A program made the position numbers and the translations under genes. DNA of 64,000 bases from Sedimenticola thiotaurini (GTDB lineage: Bacteria; Pseudomonadota; Gammaproteobacteria; Chromatiales; Chromatiaceae), in NCBI GenBank assembly GCA_007713595.1, contig VMRY01000010.1, positions 106,161-170,160 of the forward strand, written 5' to 3'. How positions within the stretch are numbered: the first letter of the stretch is position 1; every line of letters begins with the position of its first letter. Of the stretch, positions 8,849-17,942 are shown piece by piece. The notes under the pieces are model-generated. The model was not told the DNA's origin, did no database searches, and saw only the letters and a program-made list of their open reading frames with translations.

Positions 8849-10531
8849 CTACTCGGAAGCACGTCTTGCCACAAAGTTCCCAATTACCAATACATCGATC
8901 ATACCCGTGCGAAGTGCGTCAATTGCCTCAACCGGGCTGGCGACAATGGGCTCTTCATGCCGATTAAACGATGTATTTATCAACGCCGGCTCGCCCGTTC
9001 TCTCGAAATATCGTCCGAGCAACGAATGCATAAAAGGATTATCCTCTTCGAAAACGACCTGTGGACGCGCCGTGCCGTCCACGTGAACAACGGCTGGGCT
9101 TGCCTGTTTCATGAAATCGGTGCACTGATATGTAACGGTCATAAATCTACTTGCCACATGATCCTGTTTCCAATCTACAAAACAACGTTCGGCAAGTTCA
9201 CTCATCAAAACCGGGGCGAATGGCATAAATTCGGTTCTTACCATCCGCTTATTGAGCCAGTCGTTAACTTCGACATCTCTACAATGATAGATGATGCTTC
9301 TATTGCAGAGCGCACGAGGCCCAAACTCCATACGACCTTGGAACAGCCCAACCACCTCACTCCTGGCAATTGCATCCAGTGCATCAGAAATAACATCTTC
9401 ACTTTTAATAAAATCAATTTGCGGCTCAGCGGAGAGTGCCCCACTAATCTCCTCATCCGCGTATGACGGACCAAGATACATATTTCTCCAATTGATCTTG
9501 GGTTTACCGTTTTGATGCAAAAATCCTGCTACAGCGCCAACACATAACCCACCATCACCCATCTGGGGCTGAACAAATATGTTATCGACCCCATCGATTT
9601 CCATGATGCATTGATTCACCCGCACATTGGCAAAAACACCGCCTGCCAGACACACATTCCGAATACGCGTCTTCTGTGTGTAATATTCCACCAATGCACT
9701 TACGCATTGCTCCAAGTGCAGCTGAGCCGCCGCGGCAACATCTTCCTTGCTGTTGGCAGCGACAATGCTCTGCAATTCATCAGAAAAATTCGAATAAAAA
9801 GGCCTGAAATAGTCACCCAAATGTGCGACGATTCGCCCGTCCTCAACATCTATCATTTTCTTCATTAGAGGCAGCAATTTGTTGGGATTGCCTCGCGCAG
9901 CAAGGCCCGTTATCTTTCCTTCATGCCTGTGAGGAACAAATCCCAGCAATTTAGTGATGCGACCATAAAAGAAACCCAAGCTATCGATGCTGGGCGCCCG
10001 ATAAAGAACCGAATGAGAGTCACGGGTAAAAACGGAGGCAGTAAGCGAAGTAAAATCTCCACGTCCATCACATGTCAATACCAACGCTTCATCAAAAGGA
10101 GCACAACAGTAAGCCGAATAGGCATGTGAATCATGGTGGTCTATATAAACAACCCTGTCGCCAAAATTATTATCCCTTGCAAATTTTGCAAATTCATCAC
10201 GCTTCGGCGCATCTCGCTCAATTTCAATAGAAATACGTTCACGAAACACATCTAAACCCGTCTTATTCTGTGCCTCCGCAGCAATCCGGTCGAAGTACGT
10301 GAGCAGATGCCTCTCTGCGTCAAATCCAGCACTCCAGCCATAAGCGATTATATTGACATCTTCTAGGCTTATGTCGCCGGCCTTAAGGCAATAATCAATT
10401 GAATGCTGTGGCCAAGAACTATCCATTTTGATGCGTGTAAACCGCTCCTCACTTGCCGCCGCGACCAATTCACCGCCCTTAATTAGGCAGGCGCTCGCAG
10501 TCTCATCGTTGGCAATCCCAAGAATATTCAT
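8849..10531 (-). CDS. Carbamoyltransferase, NodU/CmcH family
   Basis: A 560-residue protein with both halves of the NodU/CmcH family. The N-terminal ASKHA/Kae1-like domain starts MNILGIANDETASACLI and has the metal-binding DHHDSHAYSAY (131-141); GAVAGF and the C-terminal carbamoyltransferase signature EFGPRALCNRSI follow around residue 400. These enzymes use carbamoyl phosphate and ATP to carbamoylate a hydroxyl group on sugars or antibiotics. In NodU the target is a sugar. Here it lies between pseG and the formyltransferase gene, so an O-carbamoyl group on the nonulosonic acid or another repeat-unit sugar is likely. A 78-bp gap separates it from pseG. Confidence 0.85.
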   Translation of the reverse strand: MNILGIANDETASACLIKGGELVAAASEERFTRIKMDSSWPQHSIDYCLKAGDISLEDVNIIAYGWSAGFDAERHLLTYFDRIAAEAQNKTGLDVFRERISIEIERDAPKRDEFAKFARDNNFGDRVVYIDHHDSHAYSAYCCAPFDEALVLTCDGRGDFTSLTASVFTRDSHSVLYRAPSIDSLGFFYGRITKLLGFVPHRHEGKITGLAARGNPNKLLPLMKKMIDVEDGRIVAHLGDYFRPFYSNFSDELQSIVAANSKEDVAAAAQLHLEQCVSALVEYYTQKTRIRNVCLAGGVFANVRVNQCIMEIDGVDNIFVQPQMGDGGLCVGAVAGFLHQNGKPKINWRNMYLGPSYADEEISGALSAEPQIDFIKSEDVISDALDAIARSEVVGLFQGRMEFGPRALCNRSIIYHCRDVEVNDWLNKRMVRTEFMPFAPVLMSELAERCFVDWKQDHVASRFMTVTYQCTDFMKQASPAVVHVDGTARPQVVFEEDNPFMHSLLGRYFERTGEPALINTSFNRHEEPIVASPVEAIDALRTGMIDVLVIGNFVARRASE

Positions 10532-10609
10532 TTCTTATCCTGTTTATTACTCATGACTTACCCCTGAGGTCTGCATCAGTTGGCCGCACCCTGGGGACCT
10601 TACTATCCG

Positions 10610-11737
10610 TCAGCGTCCGTCGCGTGCAAGCACATGCCTGTCACCCGGAATCCGCTCCATCAGCTTTCTGATCACACGGCCAGCGCCATCACCATCAACA
10701 AGGCTGTGGCACTTCGCCGCCATTTCGTTAGTAACTCCGTTCTGCAACAGTGCTTCGAGCTCCTGATGAAGACTCGACAATGTCACCTCGCCCTTATCGC
10801 CCAGCCAACGGATCATTCCCTGTCGATGAAGTTCCGCTGCCGCTGCCTTTTGGTTATCGGCTATGGTAATAACAAGCGTCGCCAAGCCAAGGCAACAACG
10901 CTCCCATGACGTTGCACCACCTGCGCCAACTGCCGCGTCCGCATTCATCATCAACGGTGCGAGGCTTGGCAGCCTACCATGAAGAGTTATATTGCTATGT
11001 CCGCCAATCCTGTTACAAACCATTTCTGCATCAGGATGTTCAGTACTTAGGACAACATCAAGCTCGACATCACCAAGATCAAGCAAAAGGAAAGCGTCTA
11101 TCGTTAAAACGATTAAACTTCCAAAGTTTCCAGCACCGAAATATACAAGTATTCGACGCACGGGATCATTTCGCCGCATGGCACTCCCATGCAACTCACG
11201 GTATTGAGGTTGCAAAAGCGCAAACTCCGGTCCAAGCAATAACTCACATGCCCCTGGAACTTTATCCTTATAACGAGTTCGGGCATTGGATACCAGGTTC
11301 TGGTCGAGCAAAATATCGCAGTTGTGGAGACGATCCGCTAGATCGTCAATTACCATCAGGTGACGGCAACTCGGCCGGAGGATATTCTCCCAATTGATAT
11401 CCAGAGCATAATGATCAACGATTAGCCAGTCTGGCCGAGATGTACCCAGAGCCGCCGCCGTAAGTGCCGCATCATTGCTCCAAGAATCGCCAAGCCATCC
11501 GGCGTGCTTCGTCTCGTATAATCCGGCTGATATTGCTTCACCTGCATTTCTCGCTGGCAGACAAACCACATCAAATCCCTGTTCGTGGATCAGTCCTATC
11601 ATGTTGCCTTGATGCTCACGACTAACGAAGCGGCACTCGGCCCCCTTGTTCCGTAAGGCCTTCGCCAGCGTCAGGCAGCGCATTACATGTCCACTTCCGA
11701 TTTCGTTCGAGGCGTCGACACGAAATACAATCAACAT
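10610..11737 (-). CDS. pseG: UDP-2,4-diacetamido-2,4,6-trideoxy-L-altropyranose hydrolase
   Basis: PseG removes UDP from the altropyranose precursor before PseI acts. The protein begins MLIVFRVDASNEIGSGHVMRC, the signature of PseG (an MurG-like GT-B fold used as a hydrolase), with the conserved GSGHxxR loop. The second half has GGATSWERCCLGLATLVI, the UDP-binding loop. The ORF track starts at 11821, but the alignment with the family and an AGGA 4 nt upstream place the start at the ATG ending at 11737, giving 375 residues and a 7-bp overlap with pseF. It works in the cytoplasm between PseH (or a substitute) and PseI. Confidence 0.86.
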   Translation of the reverse strand: MLIVFRVDASNEIGSGHVMRCLTLAKALRNKGAECRFVSREHQGNMIGLIHEQGFDVVCLPARNAGEAISAGLYETKHAGWLGDSWSNDAALTAAALGTSRPDWLIVDHYALDINWENILRPSCRHLMVIDDLADRLHNCDILLDQNLVSNARTRYKDKVPGACELLLGPEFALLQPQYRELHGSAMRRNDPVRRILVYFGAGNFGSLIVLTIDAFLLLDLGDVELDVVLSTEHPDAEMVCNRIGGHSNITLHGRLPSLAPLMMNADAAVGAGGATSWERCCLGLATLVITIADNQKAAAAELHRQGMIRWLGDKGEVTLSSLHQELEALLQNGVTNEMAAKCHSLVDGDGAGRVIRKLMERIPGDRHVLARDGR

Positions 11738-12447
11738 GTGTCCTGCCTGCCCCTTGCCAGGAAACACGCACGCGCCATATCCAAATCTTCGGCATCGTCG
11801 ATATCCATAGCCGACATCCAACCCATAGGGTGGAAAAGGTAATCATCGCCATAGAAAGTTCCTTTCGACCTTAAAGCATCGACTTTTGCAATCCAAATGG
11901 CTCCACTTGGGCAATACAAGGGTGGTAAATCCTGGGAACGCGCCAATCTGGCTTCGGGAAACAGATGTTCAGGATAACCTTGATCATCAAGCTTGGCTGC
12001 CCACCATGGGTTCATCCAACCAAAGCGGAAACAACTAATCTGCGAATCTGCGCCACTCCCCATAAAATGGTTTACTGCATCTTCAATATCGGGCGCACCA
12101 CGTAATGGACAGTTTGCCATCAATTGTGAAACAAATTGGTAGCGCTCCCCCCAATGTCGCTCGGCTTGACCCAGTGCCACGATGGTTGCCTCGCTTGATG
12201 GCGATATGTCGTCCGCAGCGGAATCGCGTAGAAAGGGCACGTCTGCGCCAAACGTACGGCTAATCTCCGCGATCTCCGGGTCATCAGTCGATACCAGCAC
12301 ACGCTGATAGTGACCTGACTCTCTCGCAGCTTCGATCGTCCACGCAATCAGCGGCTTTCCGTGGAACTCTAATATATTTTTGCGGGGAAGGCGCTTAGAC
12401 CCTCCACGCGCCAGTATCACCGCAATATGGCTCACCAAGCCGTCCAT
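11731..12447 (-). CDS. pseF: Pseudaminic acid cytidylyltransferase
   Basis: A 238-residue CMP-nonulosonate synthetase. IAVILARGGSKRLPRKNI (8-25) is the CTP-binding loop of the NeuA/PseF/LegF family, followed by VSTDDPEIAEIS and a late MDIDDAEDLDMA metal-binding motif. FGWMNPWWAAKLD and FYGDDYLFHPM match PseF more than NeuA. It transfers CMP from CTP to pseudaminic acid, making the donor for the glycosyltransferase. The gene overlaps the SDR gene upstream by 16 bp and pseG downstream by 7 bp, so the three are translationally coupled. Confidence 0.86.
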   Translation of the reverse strand: MDGLVSHIAVILARGGSKRLPRKNILEFHGKPLIAWTIEAARESGHYQRVLVSTDDPEIAEISRTFGADVPFLRDSAADDISPSSEATIVALGQAERHWGERYQFVSQLMANCPLRGAPDIEDAVNHFMGSGADSQISCFRFGWMNPWWAAKLDDQGYPEHLFPEARLARSQDLPPLYCPSGAIWIAKVDALRSKGTFYGDDYLFHPMGWMSAMDIDDAEDLDMARACFLARGRQDTC

Positions 12448-13193
12448 CCTCCATCGACCGCGAGCACATGCCCTGTCATCCCGGAAAAATGATCAGACAA
12501 TAACATGTCCACGGGACCAGCCACCTCAAAGTCGGTCAACATCCGTCCTTGTGGGCACAATTGCGCATAACGCCGTTTAAAATCCTCATCGACACGGCCT
12601 TCTACGCCGCCAAAAGCGATGCAATTCACCTGCACGCCATTTGGCGCCAGACGAACAGCCAACTCCTTTGTAAGATGAGCCAAAGCCGCCTTTGCGACAC
12701 TGTAATGCAACGGCGACTGGGTTAACGGCTCCGTATATAGCGTGCGATTTGCTGCAACGGAACCATACTGTGAACCTATGTTGACGACCCGCTTTAATTT
12801 TGTCGCCGGCCATTTCACGAGAGTCATGGTTAACTCATAAGGAGCGATGACGTCAAGCAACAGTTCGTTAGCAAAATTGACACGGCTAACTGTTCCGTCA
12901 CGATCCATCCTTAGAAATTCAAGATTCCTTGCGTTATTGACCAGCGAGTCAGGAAAGACAGCCCTCATTTCCAGTTCGGTAACAAGTTCTGATGCGCTTG
13001 TTTCTTGCATAAGATCGCAACGGATACCAATAAACCGGTCGCCAAACCTCTCATACACGCAATTCATTTCATCTAAAGACGAATCACTGCGGGACGTTGC
13101 AATCACGGTATCGCCGGACGAAAGAAAATGCTCCAGCATCATCTTACCGAACTTCCCACTTGCGCCAGTAATTAGTATTGTCCTTTTGCTCAT
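12432..13193 (-). CDS. Short-chain dehydrogenase/reductase of the nonulosonate block
   Basis: A 253-residue classical SDR: ILITGASGKFGKMM (TGxxxGxG cofactor loop, 5-18), SLVNNARNL, the catalytic serine in VVNIGSQYGSV, YSVAKAALAHL (YxxxK) and a C-terminal AVDGGWTAW. It overlaps both neighbours (4 bp with the Gfo/Idh gene, 16 bp with pseF). SDRs of this size also occur in Campylobacter-type nonulosonate loci (PtmA), where the exact reaction is not settled. It is not PseB, which is longer and has a different start motif. A reduction or epimerisation of the nonulosonic acid or its precursor is plausible, but no reaction can be fixed from sequence. Confidence 0.78.
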   Translation of the reverse strand: MSKRTILITGASGKFGKMMLEHFLSSGDTVIATSRSDSSLDEMNCVYERFGDRFIGIRCDLMQETSASELVTELEMRAVFPDSLVNNARNLEFLRMDRDGTVSRVNFANELLLDVIAPYELTMTLVKWPATKLKRVVNIGSQYGSVAANRTLYTEPLTQSPLHYSVAKAALAHLTKELAVRLAPNGVQVNCIAFGGVEGRVDEDFKRRYAQLCPQGRMLTDFEVAGPVDMLLSDHFSGMTGHVLAVDGGWTAW

Positions 13194-14080
13194 AGTTTCC
13201 TGCCTGCTTCTATCAGGCCAACAACTTCAAGAACAAACTCTGGAGCAATGCGTTCCTCACGTTTTGTTACACCTGTAATAAAGTCCTCTAGAGCGCTCTT
13301 GAAAGCAAGGAACGCATCTTGAAAAAACATCTCCTTCCAGCCATTCTCGCCAATGAGCTTCAGGGAAAGTGGTCCATTCGCTCTGCCAAGTGCTGTTACA
13401 TGCAACTGAAGACCACTTGAAAATGTTGCAGCAAGGGTTGTTGAATCACCCGTATGCAAGACTTCCGTTTGTATAACCGCACCACGATCCTTAACCTGCA
13501 ACAGCGACGGTTCGATAACATGTACGGCGTATTTATCCCAATCCTTTGGCGTCATCGCGTATATCTGGCGAATCGGACCCAGCACAGCCCGATCTTCTCC
13601 CGAGAGGCAGAACTCCGAGGCATAACGAAGAGCCGAACAGGTAAACAACTGCCCGGTATATTTCTGCGCCGCCAGCATGACACGGGCCTCGGCCACCGAT
13701 AATGCTAGAGGCTTATCGATATAGACGGGTAGGCCGGCTTCGATGAATGTAAGGGCAAATTCTGCATGGCGTTCCGCATCATCTCGAGCCAAGAGAATTG
13801 CGTCGACTTGCCCGACCATATCTTCATATCGGTCGACCACGTTTTCAATTAGAGAAGCTCTGGCTATATGTGATGCAACTTCCCTATCCTGCGCCCAAAC
13901 GTGAGTAACCTTAGCACCGGCGATCTGATCTCTCGGAAATACCTGTTTTTTAAGATATCGTGGAATAACCGGGAACCCGCAGTGTTCCATTTCATCTGGG
14001 TCGTAGCCGTTGAATATGGCCGACCACGAATAAGGATGACCATTACCGGGCGAGAGCCCAATGACACCAAGACGGATCAT
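13190..14080 (-). CDS. Gfo/Idh/MocA-family oxidoreductase
   Basis: A 296-residue protein with an N-terminal Rossmann start (IRLGVIGLSPGNGHPYSW), where the usual GxGxxG is drawn out into LSPGNGHP, and the VYIDKPLALSVAEARVML motif (about 120-137) that corresponds to the EKP lysine region of Gfo/Idh enzymes. The C-terminal half is shorter than in typical 340-residue members. It overlaps the SDR gene by 4 bp (ATGA-type junction) and follows an aldo/keto reductase gene. Three oxidoreductases in a row between pseC and pseF are not needed for standard pseudaminate, so it may take part in making a variant sugar. The substrate is unknown. Confidence 0.72.
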   Translation of the reverse strand: MIRLGVIGLSPGNGHPYSWSAIFNGYDPDEMEHCGFPVIPRYLKKQVFPRDQIAGAKVTHVWAQDREVASHIARASLIENVVDRYEDMVGQVDAILLARDDAERHAEFALTFIEAGLPVYIDKPLALSVAEARVMLAAQKYTGQLFTCSALRYASEFCLSGEDRAVLGPIRQIYAMTPKDWDKYAVHVIEPSLLQVKDRGAVIQTEVLHTGDSTTLAATFSSGLQLHVTALGRANGPLSLKLIGENGWKEMFFQDAFLAFKSALEDFITGVTKREERIAPEFVLEVVGLIEAGRKL

Positions 14081-14086
14081 TTGAAA

Positions 14087-14968
14087 TCACTCCTTCCAAC
14101 GAGAGGGGTTGACGAAAGCAGGGTCCTCGCAAGCGAGCCCCCCCGCATCAAAAATCCCGTGAACCGAAAAATCCGAAAAACACGCCCGGAATTGAGCCGC
14201 ATTTTCTACACCAACAAGTACCGTATCCACACAACCCAGATTACGCACATAGGACAATGCGGCCTGACTCAGGCTCATACCCTGCTCGGCAGCTGCCATA
14301 TGCCACCGGGTCACCAGCGCTCGGATCGGTTCAAAATATGTCGGCAATCGGCTCAGCGGCATGAGCAGCAACCCTTGTAGGAAAACTGATCGGACATGGA
14401 CTTCCACTCCCTTCTCCTTCAGCATCTCAAGATGACCGCTACGCAGGAGGCGCTGATCAAGAACACTAAGCGGCAACTGCACAATGTCAGGACAAAACAC
14501 CTTCAACACCGCATCAATCTGTCGCCCATCATAAACCGAGACTCCAATCTTGCTAACCAGGCCCTGCGTTCTTAGGGCTTCCATAGCGGAAAGCAACTTA
14601 TATCCCCCACGTATAAACAAATCGTCAACGCGGTGAAGCAATAGTCCATGGACTCGCTCACATGACAGGTTGGAAAGCGAACGTCGAAAAGTAGTCAATA
14701 ACTCATCCACTTGCTCAAAAGAAATCTCCGAACTGCCAAAACTAGGCGTCTTAGTAACAATCCGGAATCCATCGAGTACGTTTCTACCCAATACAGATTC
14801 GGCCTCCCCATACTGGGAAGCCGTGTCCAAAACACTTATGGAATGCTCTCGGGCTTCAGCAAGTATGGCCCTGACTTCGTCCCGCGATGTTTGGCCTTTT
14901 GCATTGGCAATCCCGTAAGGCAACCCCCATTGCACGGTCCCAAGACCCAGTTCCGCCGTGGCACTCAT
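14087..14968 (-). CDS. Aldo/keto reductase
   Basis: A 293-residue NADPH-dependent aldo/keto reductase-type barrel. LGLGTVQWGLPYGIAN at the N-terminus, LDTASQYGEAE (Asp and Tyr of the catalytic tetrad, about 47-57), IVTKTP (Lys), LLLHRVDD (His) and IGVSVYDGRQ are all in the expected order. The start overlaps pseC by 4 bp. Related reductases occur in nonulosonic acid loci of several bacteria, but their step has not been assigned to my knowledge. It probably acts on a keto sugar or on a protein-bound intermediate in the cytoplasm. Confidence 0.8.
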   Translation of the reverse strand: MSATAELGLGTVQWGLPYGIANAKGQTSRDEVRAILAEAREHSISVLDTASQYGEAESVLGRNVLDGFRIVTKTPSFGSSEISFEQVDELLTTFRRSLSNLSCERVHGLLLHRVDDLFIRGGYKLLSAMEALRTQGLVSKIGVSVYDGRQIDAVLKVFCPDIVQLPLSVLDQRLLRSGHLEMLKEKGVEVHVRSVFLQGLLLMPLSRLPTYFEPIRALVTRWHMAAAEQGMSLSQAALSYVRNLGCVDTVLVGVENAAQFRACFSDFSVHGIFDAGGLACEDPAFVNPSRWKE

Positions 14969-16137
14969 TTTTCGAGAGCCGTTCTCAGTGCATTGATAAC
15001 ATATGCCTGATTTTCTTCACTCAAACCTGGATACATCGGCAAGCTGATTGTTTCCCTGTGATATAGTTCCGCCTGTGGACAATAACCTGCCTTAAAACCC
15101 ATTGCCTCGTAATATGGCTGCCGATAGACGGGGATATAATGCAGGTTGACCGCAATTTTCGCTCTCCATAATGCATCGTAGACCTGCCGCTGCGTCCTTC
15201 CACACAAACTTTCACGAACACGAATCGGGTAGAGATGGTAACTTGACCAACTCTCTGGATTTTGCCGTAGGGTCAGTACTGGCATTGAGGCAAACGCTTC
15301 GTCATAGTGCGCGGCAATTTCACGCCTGCGCTCAACGAAGGTATCAAGCCTCGACATCTGGCTGACGCCGAGCGCTGCCTGGATGTCAGTCATGCGATAG
15401 TTGTAGCCGAGATAAATCTGCTGGTAATTCCAAATCTCGTCTGCTGGCCTCGGCAGCATATGCGAATGGTCGCTGGTGATGCCGTGACTACGATGTCGCT
15501 GCAAACGGTCCAATAATATAGGATCGTTGGTCAGCGCCATCCCCCCTTCTCCGGTTGTAACAATCTTGACCGGGTGAAAACTGAATACGGTGATATCGCT
15601 GTAACGACAGGCACCCACCGGTTCTCCGCGAAAACGGCCACCGATACCGTGAGAGGCATCCTCAATAATGCGAAAGCCGTACTCCTGGGCCAGCTTATGG
15701 ACTGAGGCCATATCGCAACTTTGACCGCACAGGTGTACAGGGATGACCACCTTTGGCAATATCCCCCTGCGCTTGGCTTCTGCCAACTTATCGGTCAATC
15801 GATCAATACTCATATTGCCGGTAAGCGGATCTATATCCACGAAGTCCACCCTTGCGCCGCAATACAAGGCACAGTTCGCGCTGGCAACAAAGGTTGTTGG
15901 ACTGGTCCATACCCAATCGCCCGGCCCTACATCGAGGGCCATGCAGGACACATGCAGGGCTGATGTAGCACTATTGGTTGCCACCGCATGTTTTGCGCCA
16001 CAATACTGCGCCACGATGACCTCGAACCGTGGAACGGCGGGACCTTGTGTGAGAAAGTCTGATCGAAGTATGTCAACAACTGCTTCGACATCCGCTTCAT
16101 CAATATCTTGTCTACCGTACGGAATCTTGGATTTCAT
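14965..16137 (-). CDS. pseC: UDP-4-amino-4,6-dideoxy-N-acetyl-L-altrosamine transaminase
   Basis: A 390-residue DegT/DnrJ/EryC1-type PLP aminotransferase. IPYGRQDIDEADVEAVV at the start, SDFLTQGPAVPRFE, TNSATSALHVSCMAL, FSFHPVKIVTTGEGG (PLP lysine about 187) and YRMTDIQAALG closely match PseC. It aminates the 4-keto group of the product of PseB, using glutamate. PseB itself, the first dehydratase/epimerase of the pathway, is not in the window. The gene lies 2 bp after the ABC transporter gene and overlaps the aldo/keto reductase gene, so expression is coupled on both sides. Confidence 0.86.
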   Translation of the reverse strand: MKSKIPYGRQDIDEADVEAVVDILRSDFLTQGPAVPRFEVIVAQYCGAKHAVATNSATSALHVSCMALDVGPGDWVWTSPTTFVASANCALYCGARVDFVDIDPLTGNMSIDRLTDKLAEAKRRGILPKVVIPVHLCGQSCDMASVHKLAQEYGFRIIEDASHGIGGRFRGEPVGACRYSDITVFSFHPVKIVTTGEGGMALTNDPILLDRLQRHRSHGITSDHSHMLPRPADEIWNYQQIYLGYNYRMTDIQAALGVSQMSRLDTFVERRREIAAHYDEAFASMPVLTLRQNPESWSSYHLYPIRVRESLCGRTQRQVYDALWRAKIAVNLHYIPVYRQPYYEAMGFKAGYCPQAELYHRETISLPMYPGLSEENQAYVINALRTALEK

Positions 16138-16139
16138 TT

Positions 16140-17921
16140 TTACTCAACACAAAGGCCCGTAATTTGAGAATAGCTACCAGTACGGCGAATCCTCCCCTGA
16201 TCCAACTCGACGACGCAGTCACAGCGTGTGAGAGTCGATAGCCGGTGAGCCACCATCAGGATCGTGTACCCACTTCCCAGACTTCCAATCGCCTCCATCA
16301 CCGAACGTTCGGTATCGTTGTCGAGAGCGCTGGTCGCTTCATCTAAAACAATCACATCGGCACGCTTGTAAAGTGCCCGCGCAATTCCGATGCGCTGTCG
16401 CTGGCCACCAGAAAGCCTAACCCCACCTTCTCCGGTCATGGTTTGATACTGCTCAGGAAGAGTCTCTATGGTTTCCGCAATTTGGGCATAGACGGCTACC
16501 CGGCGCACCTGTTCGTGGTCGATCTGCTCGGAGGGGACACCAAAGGCAATATTTTCCGCAATAGTTGCATCAGCCAAAAAGATCGTTTGTGGTACATGTG
16601 CGATATGAGCCTGCCAAGCCCTTCGGTTACTATCGGTAACTGCGGCACCGTCGATGAGCAAAAGTCCTTCGCTCGGCTCAAGAAGACCCATCACAACATC
16701 AAGCAAGGTACTCTTACCACTTCCCGTCGTACCTATAAATCCGATTCGACTCCCCTTCGGAATACACAGATCAATCTCCTGGAGCACCGGAGGCGCATCA
16801 GCTGCGTAGTGATAACCAAGCCCCTTAAGAGTAATCTCGCCATCGAAAGGCAAAGGAGCGTGGACAGGTTCGTCGACATAACAAGGAAGAGGCTGATCAA
16901 GCAGGTCAAGAGCGTCGCTCAGTGAGGCTTGACCTCCCCGCATTGCTGCCATGCTAAGATAAATTTGCTGGAGCACCGGTAGCAGACGCTGGGCACCTAG
17001 AGCAAGTGCACCCAACACAGGAATCGCATTGGCGATGCCTTCTGGATTACCGGCAAGAACATATGCCAGCCAAGCAATCAGAATCATCGCAAGCGCTTCA
17101 ATACCGAATCTTGGGCTACTACTGACAATCTGGACGTTGGCCTGAGCACGGCGTAAAGGCAAGTCAGCATTGCGGTAAATCTTGCAATAAGCTGCCTGAG
17201 TCCCATCCAGCAGAACGTCCCGGATTCCCCCCAGCCCTTCCTGCAAAGCCTTGATCACTTGTGTCGACTCACGGCTTATCCGCTTACTGTCACGAGCAAG
17301 ACTGCGCTTAGTAAACCCGATCACTACCATGTATATCAGGCCGAAACCGGCGAAAGCTCCGATCGCTATCACGGGATCGATGATGATCAAGGCAACCAGA
17401 ATGGCGACCAGCATCATCGAAGAACTTACGATGGTCAGCACCGGCAACACGGTATTGTTTACCAACACACTCGTTTTTGCCGTAATTCCGGCGATAACTT
17501 CGCTGCTGTTCCGCACTAGATGGGTGGAGTAGGGCTGATACAACGTACGCCGGTAGATCTCTATGCTGAATTCGACGCCGATTGCATGCCCCATACGAGT
17601 CTGTACCCAGAGCAACAACAGACGCATTCCGCCGGAAAACAGAGCTGCGACAGAAAATGCCACCGTAAGCGGCAACAGCAGCTGATCCGGACGCTCCAAC
17701 CCGAGCACCTCAATGAGCGGCCGCGCAGTTGGGTGAGCAAAAATCATATCAGGTGCAGTCAACACCCCTAGAAACGGCAAGACCGCTCCGATACTGAGCA
17801 CCTCGGCAAAAGATGCAGCAATGGTCAGCATTAGCAGCAGGGCAAACTGAAAACGACGGCGCGCGGAAATGTGCTTCCATAAGCGTTTGAGTAAAGGGAT
17901 CAACAAGGGATGCTGCTGCAT
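16140..17921 (-). CDS. ABC transporter, lipid-linked oligosaccharide flippase type (PglK/MsbA-like)
   Basis: A 593-residue half-transporter: about six membrane helices in residues 22-325, then an ATPase domain with Walker A GTTGSGKST (397-405), signature LSGGQ (503-507) and Walker B VIVLDE (523-528). Fusion of both parts with this length and a start of RRRFQFALLLMLTIAASFAEVLSIGAVLPF is typical of PglK-like exporters in polysaccharide loci, which flip undecaprenyl-linked glycans. No Wzx is visible in the window, so it is the likely flippase of this locus. It is distinct from the msbA at 25126. It lies 21 bp after gmd and 2 bp before pseC. Confidence 0.82.
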   Translation of the reverse strand: MQQHPLLIPLLKRLWKHISARRRFQFALLLMLTIAASFAEVLSIGAVLPFLGVLTAPDMIFAHPTARPLIEVLGLERPDQLLLPLTVAFSVAALFSGGMRLLLLWVQTRMGHAIGVEFSIEIYRRTLYQPYSTHLVRNSSEVIAGITAKTSVLVNNTVLPVLTIVSSSMMLVAILVALIIIDPVIAIGAFAGFGLIYMVVIGFTKRSLARDSKRISRESTQVIKALQEGLGGIRDVLLDGTQAAYCKIYRNADLPLRRAQANVQIVSSSPRFGIEALAMILIAWLAYVLAGNPEGIANAIPVLGALALGAQRLLPVLQQIYLSMAAMRGGQASLSDALDLLDQPLPCYVDEPVHAPLPFDGEITLKGLGYHYAADAPPVLQEIDLCIPKGSRIGFIGTTGSGKSTLLDVVMGLLEPSEGLLLIDGAAVTDSNRRAWQAHIAHVPQTIFLADATIAENIAFGVPSEQIDHEQVRRVAVYAQIAETIETLPEQYQTMTGEGGVRLSGGQRQRIGIARALYKRADVIVLDEATSALDNDTERSVMEAIGSLGSGYTILMVAHRLSTLTRCDCVVELDQGRIRRTGSYSQITGLCVE

Positions 17922-17942
17922 TTGATTGCCAGTTGGAGATAT

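Noticed and set aside
8564-9466. 300-residue plus-strand ORF
   Set aside because: It lies antisense to the formyltransferase and carbamoyltransferase genes, which have clear family motifs, and its composition shows no domain.
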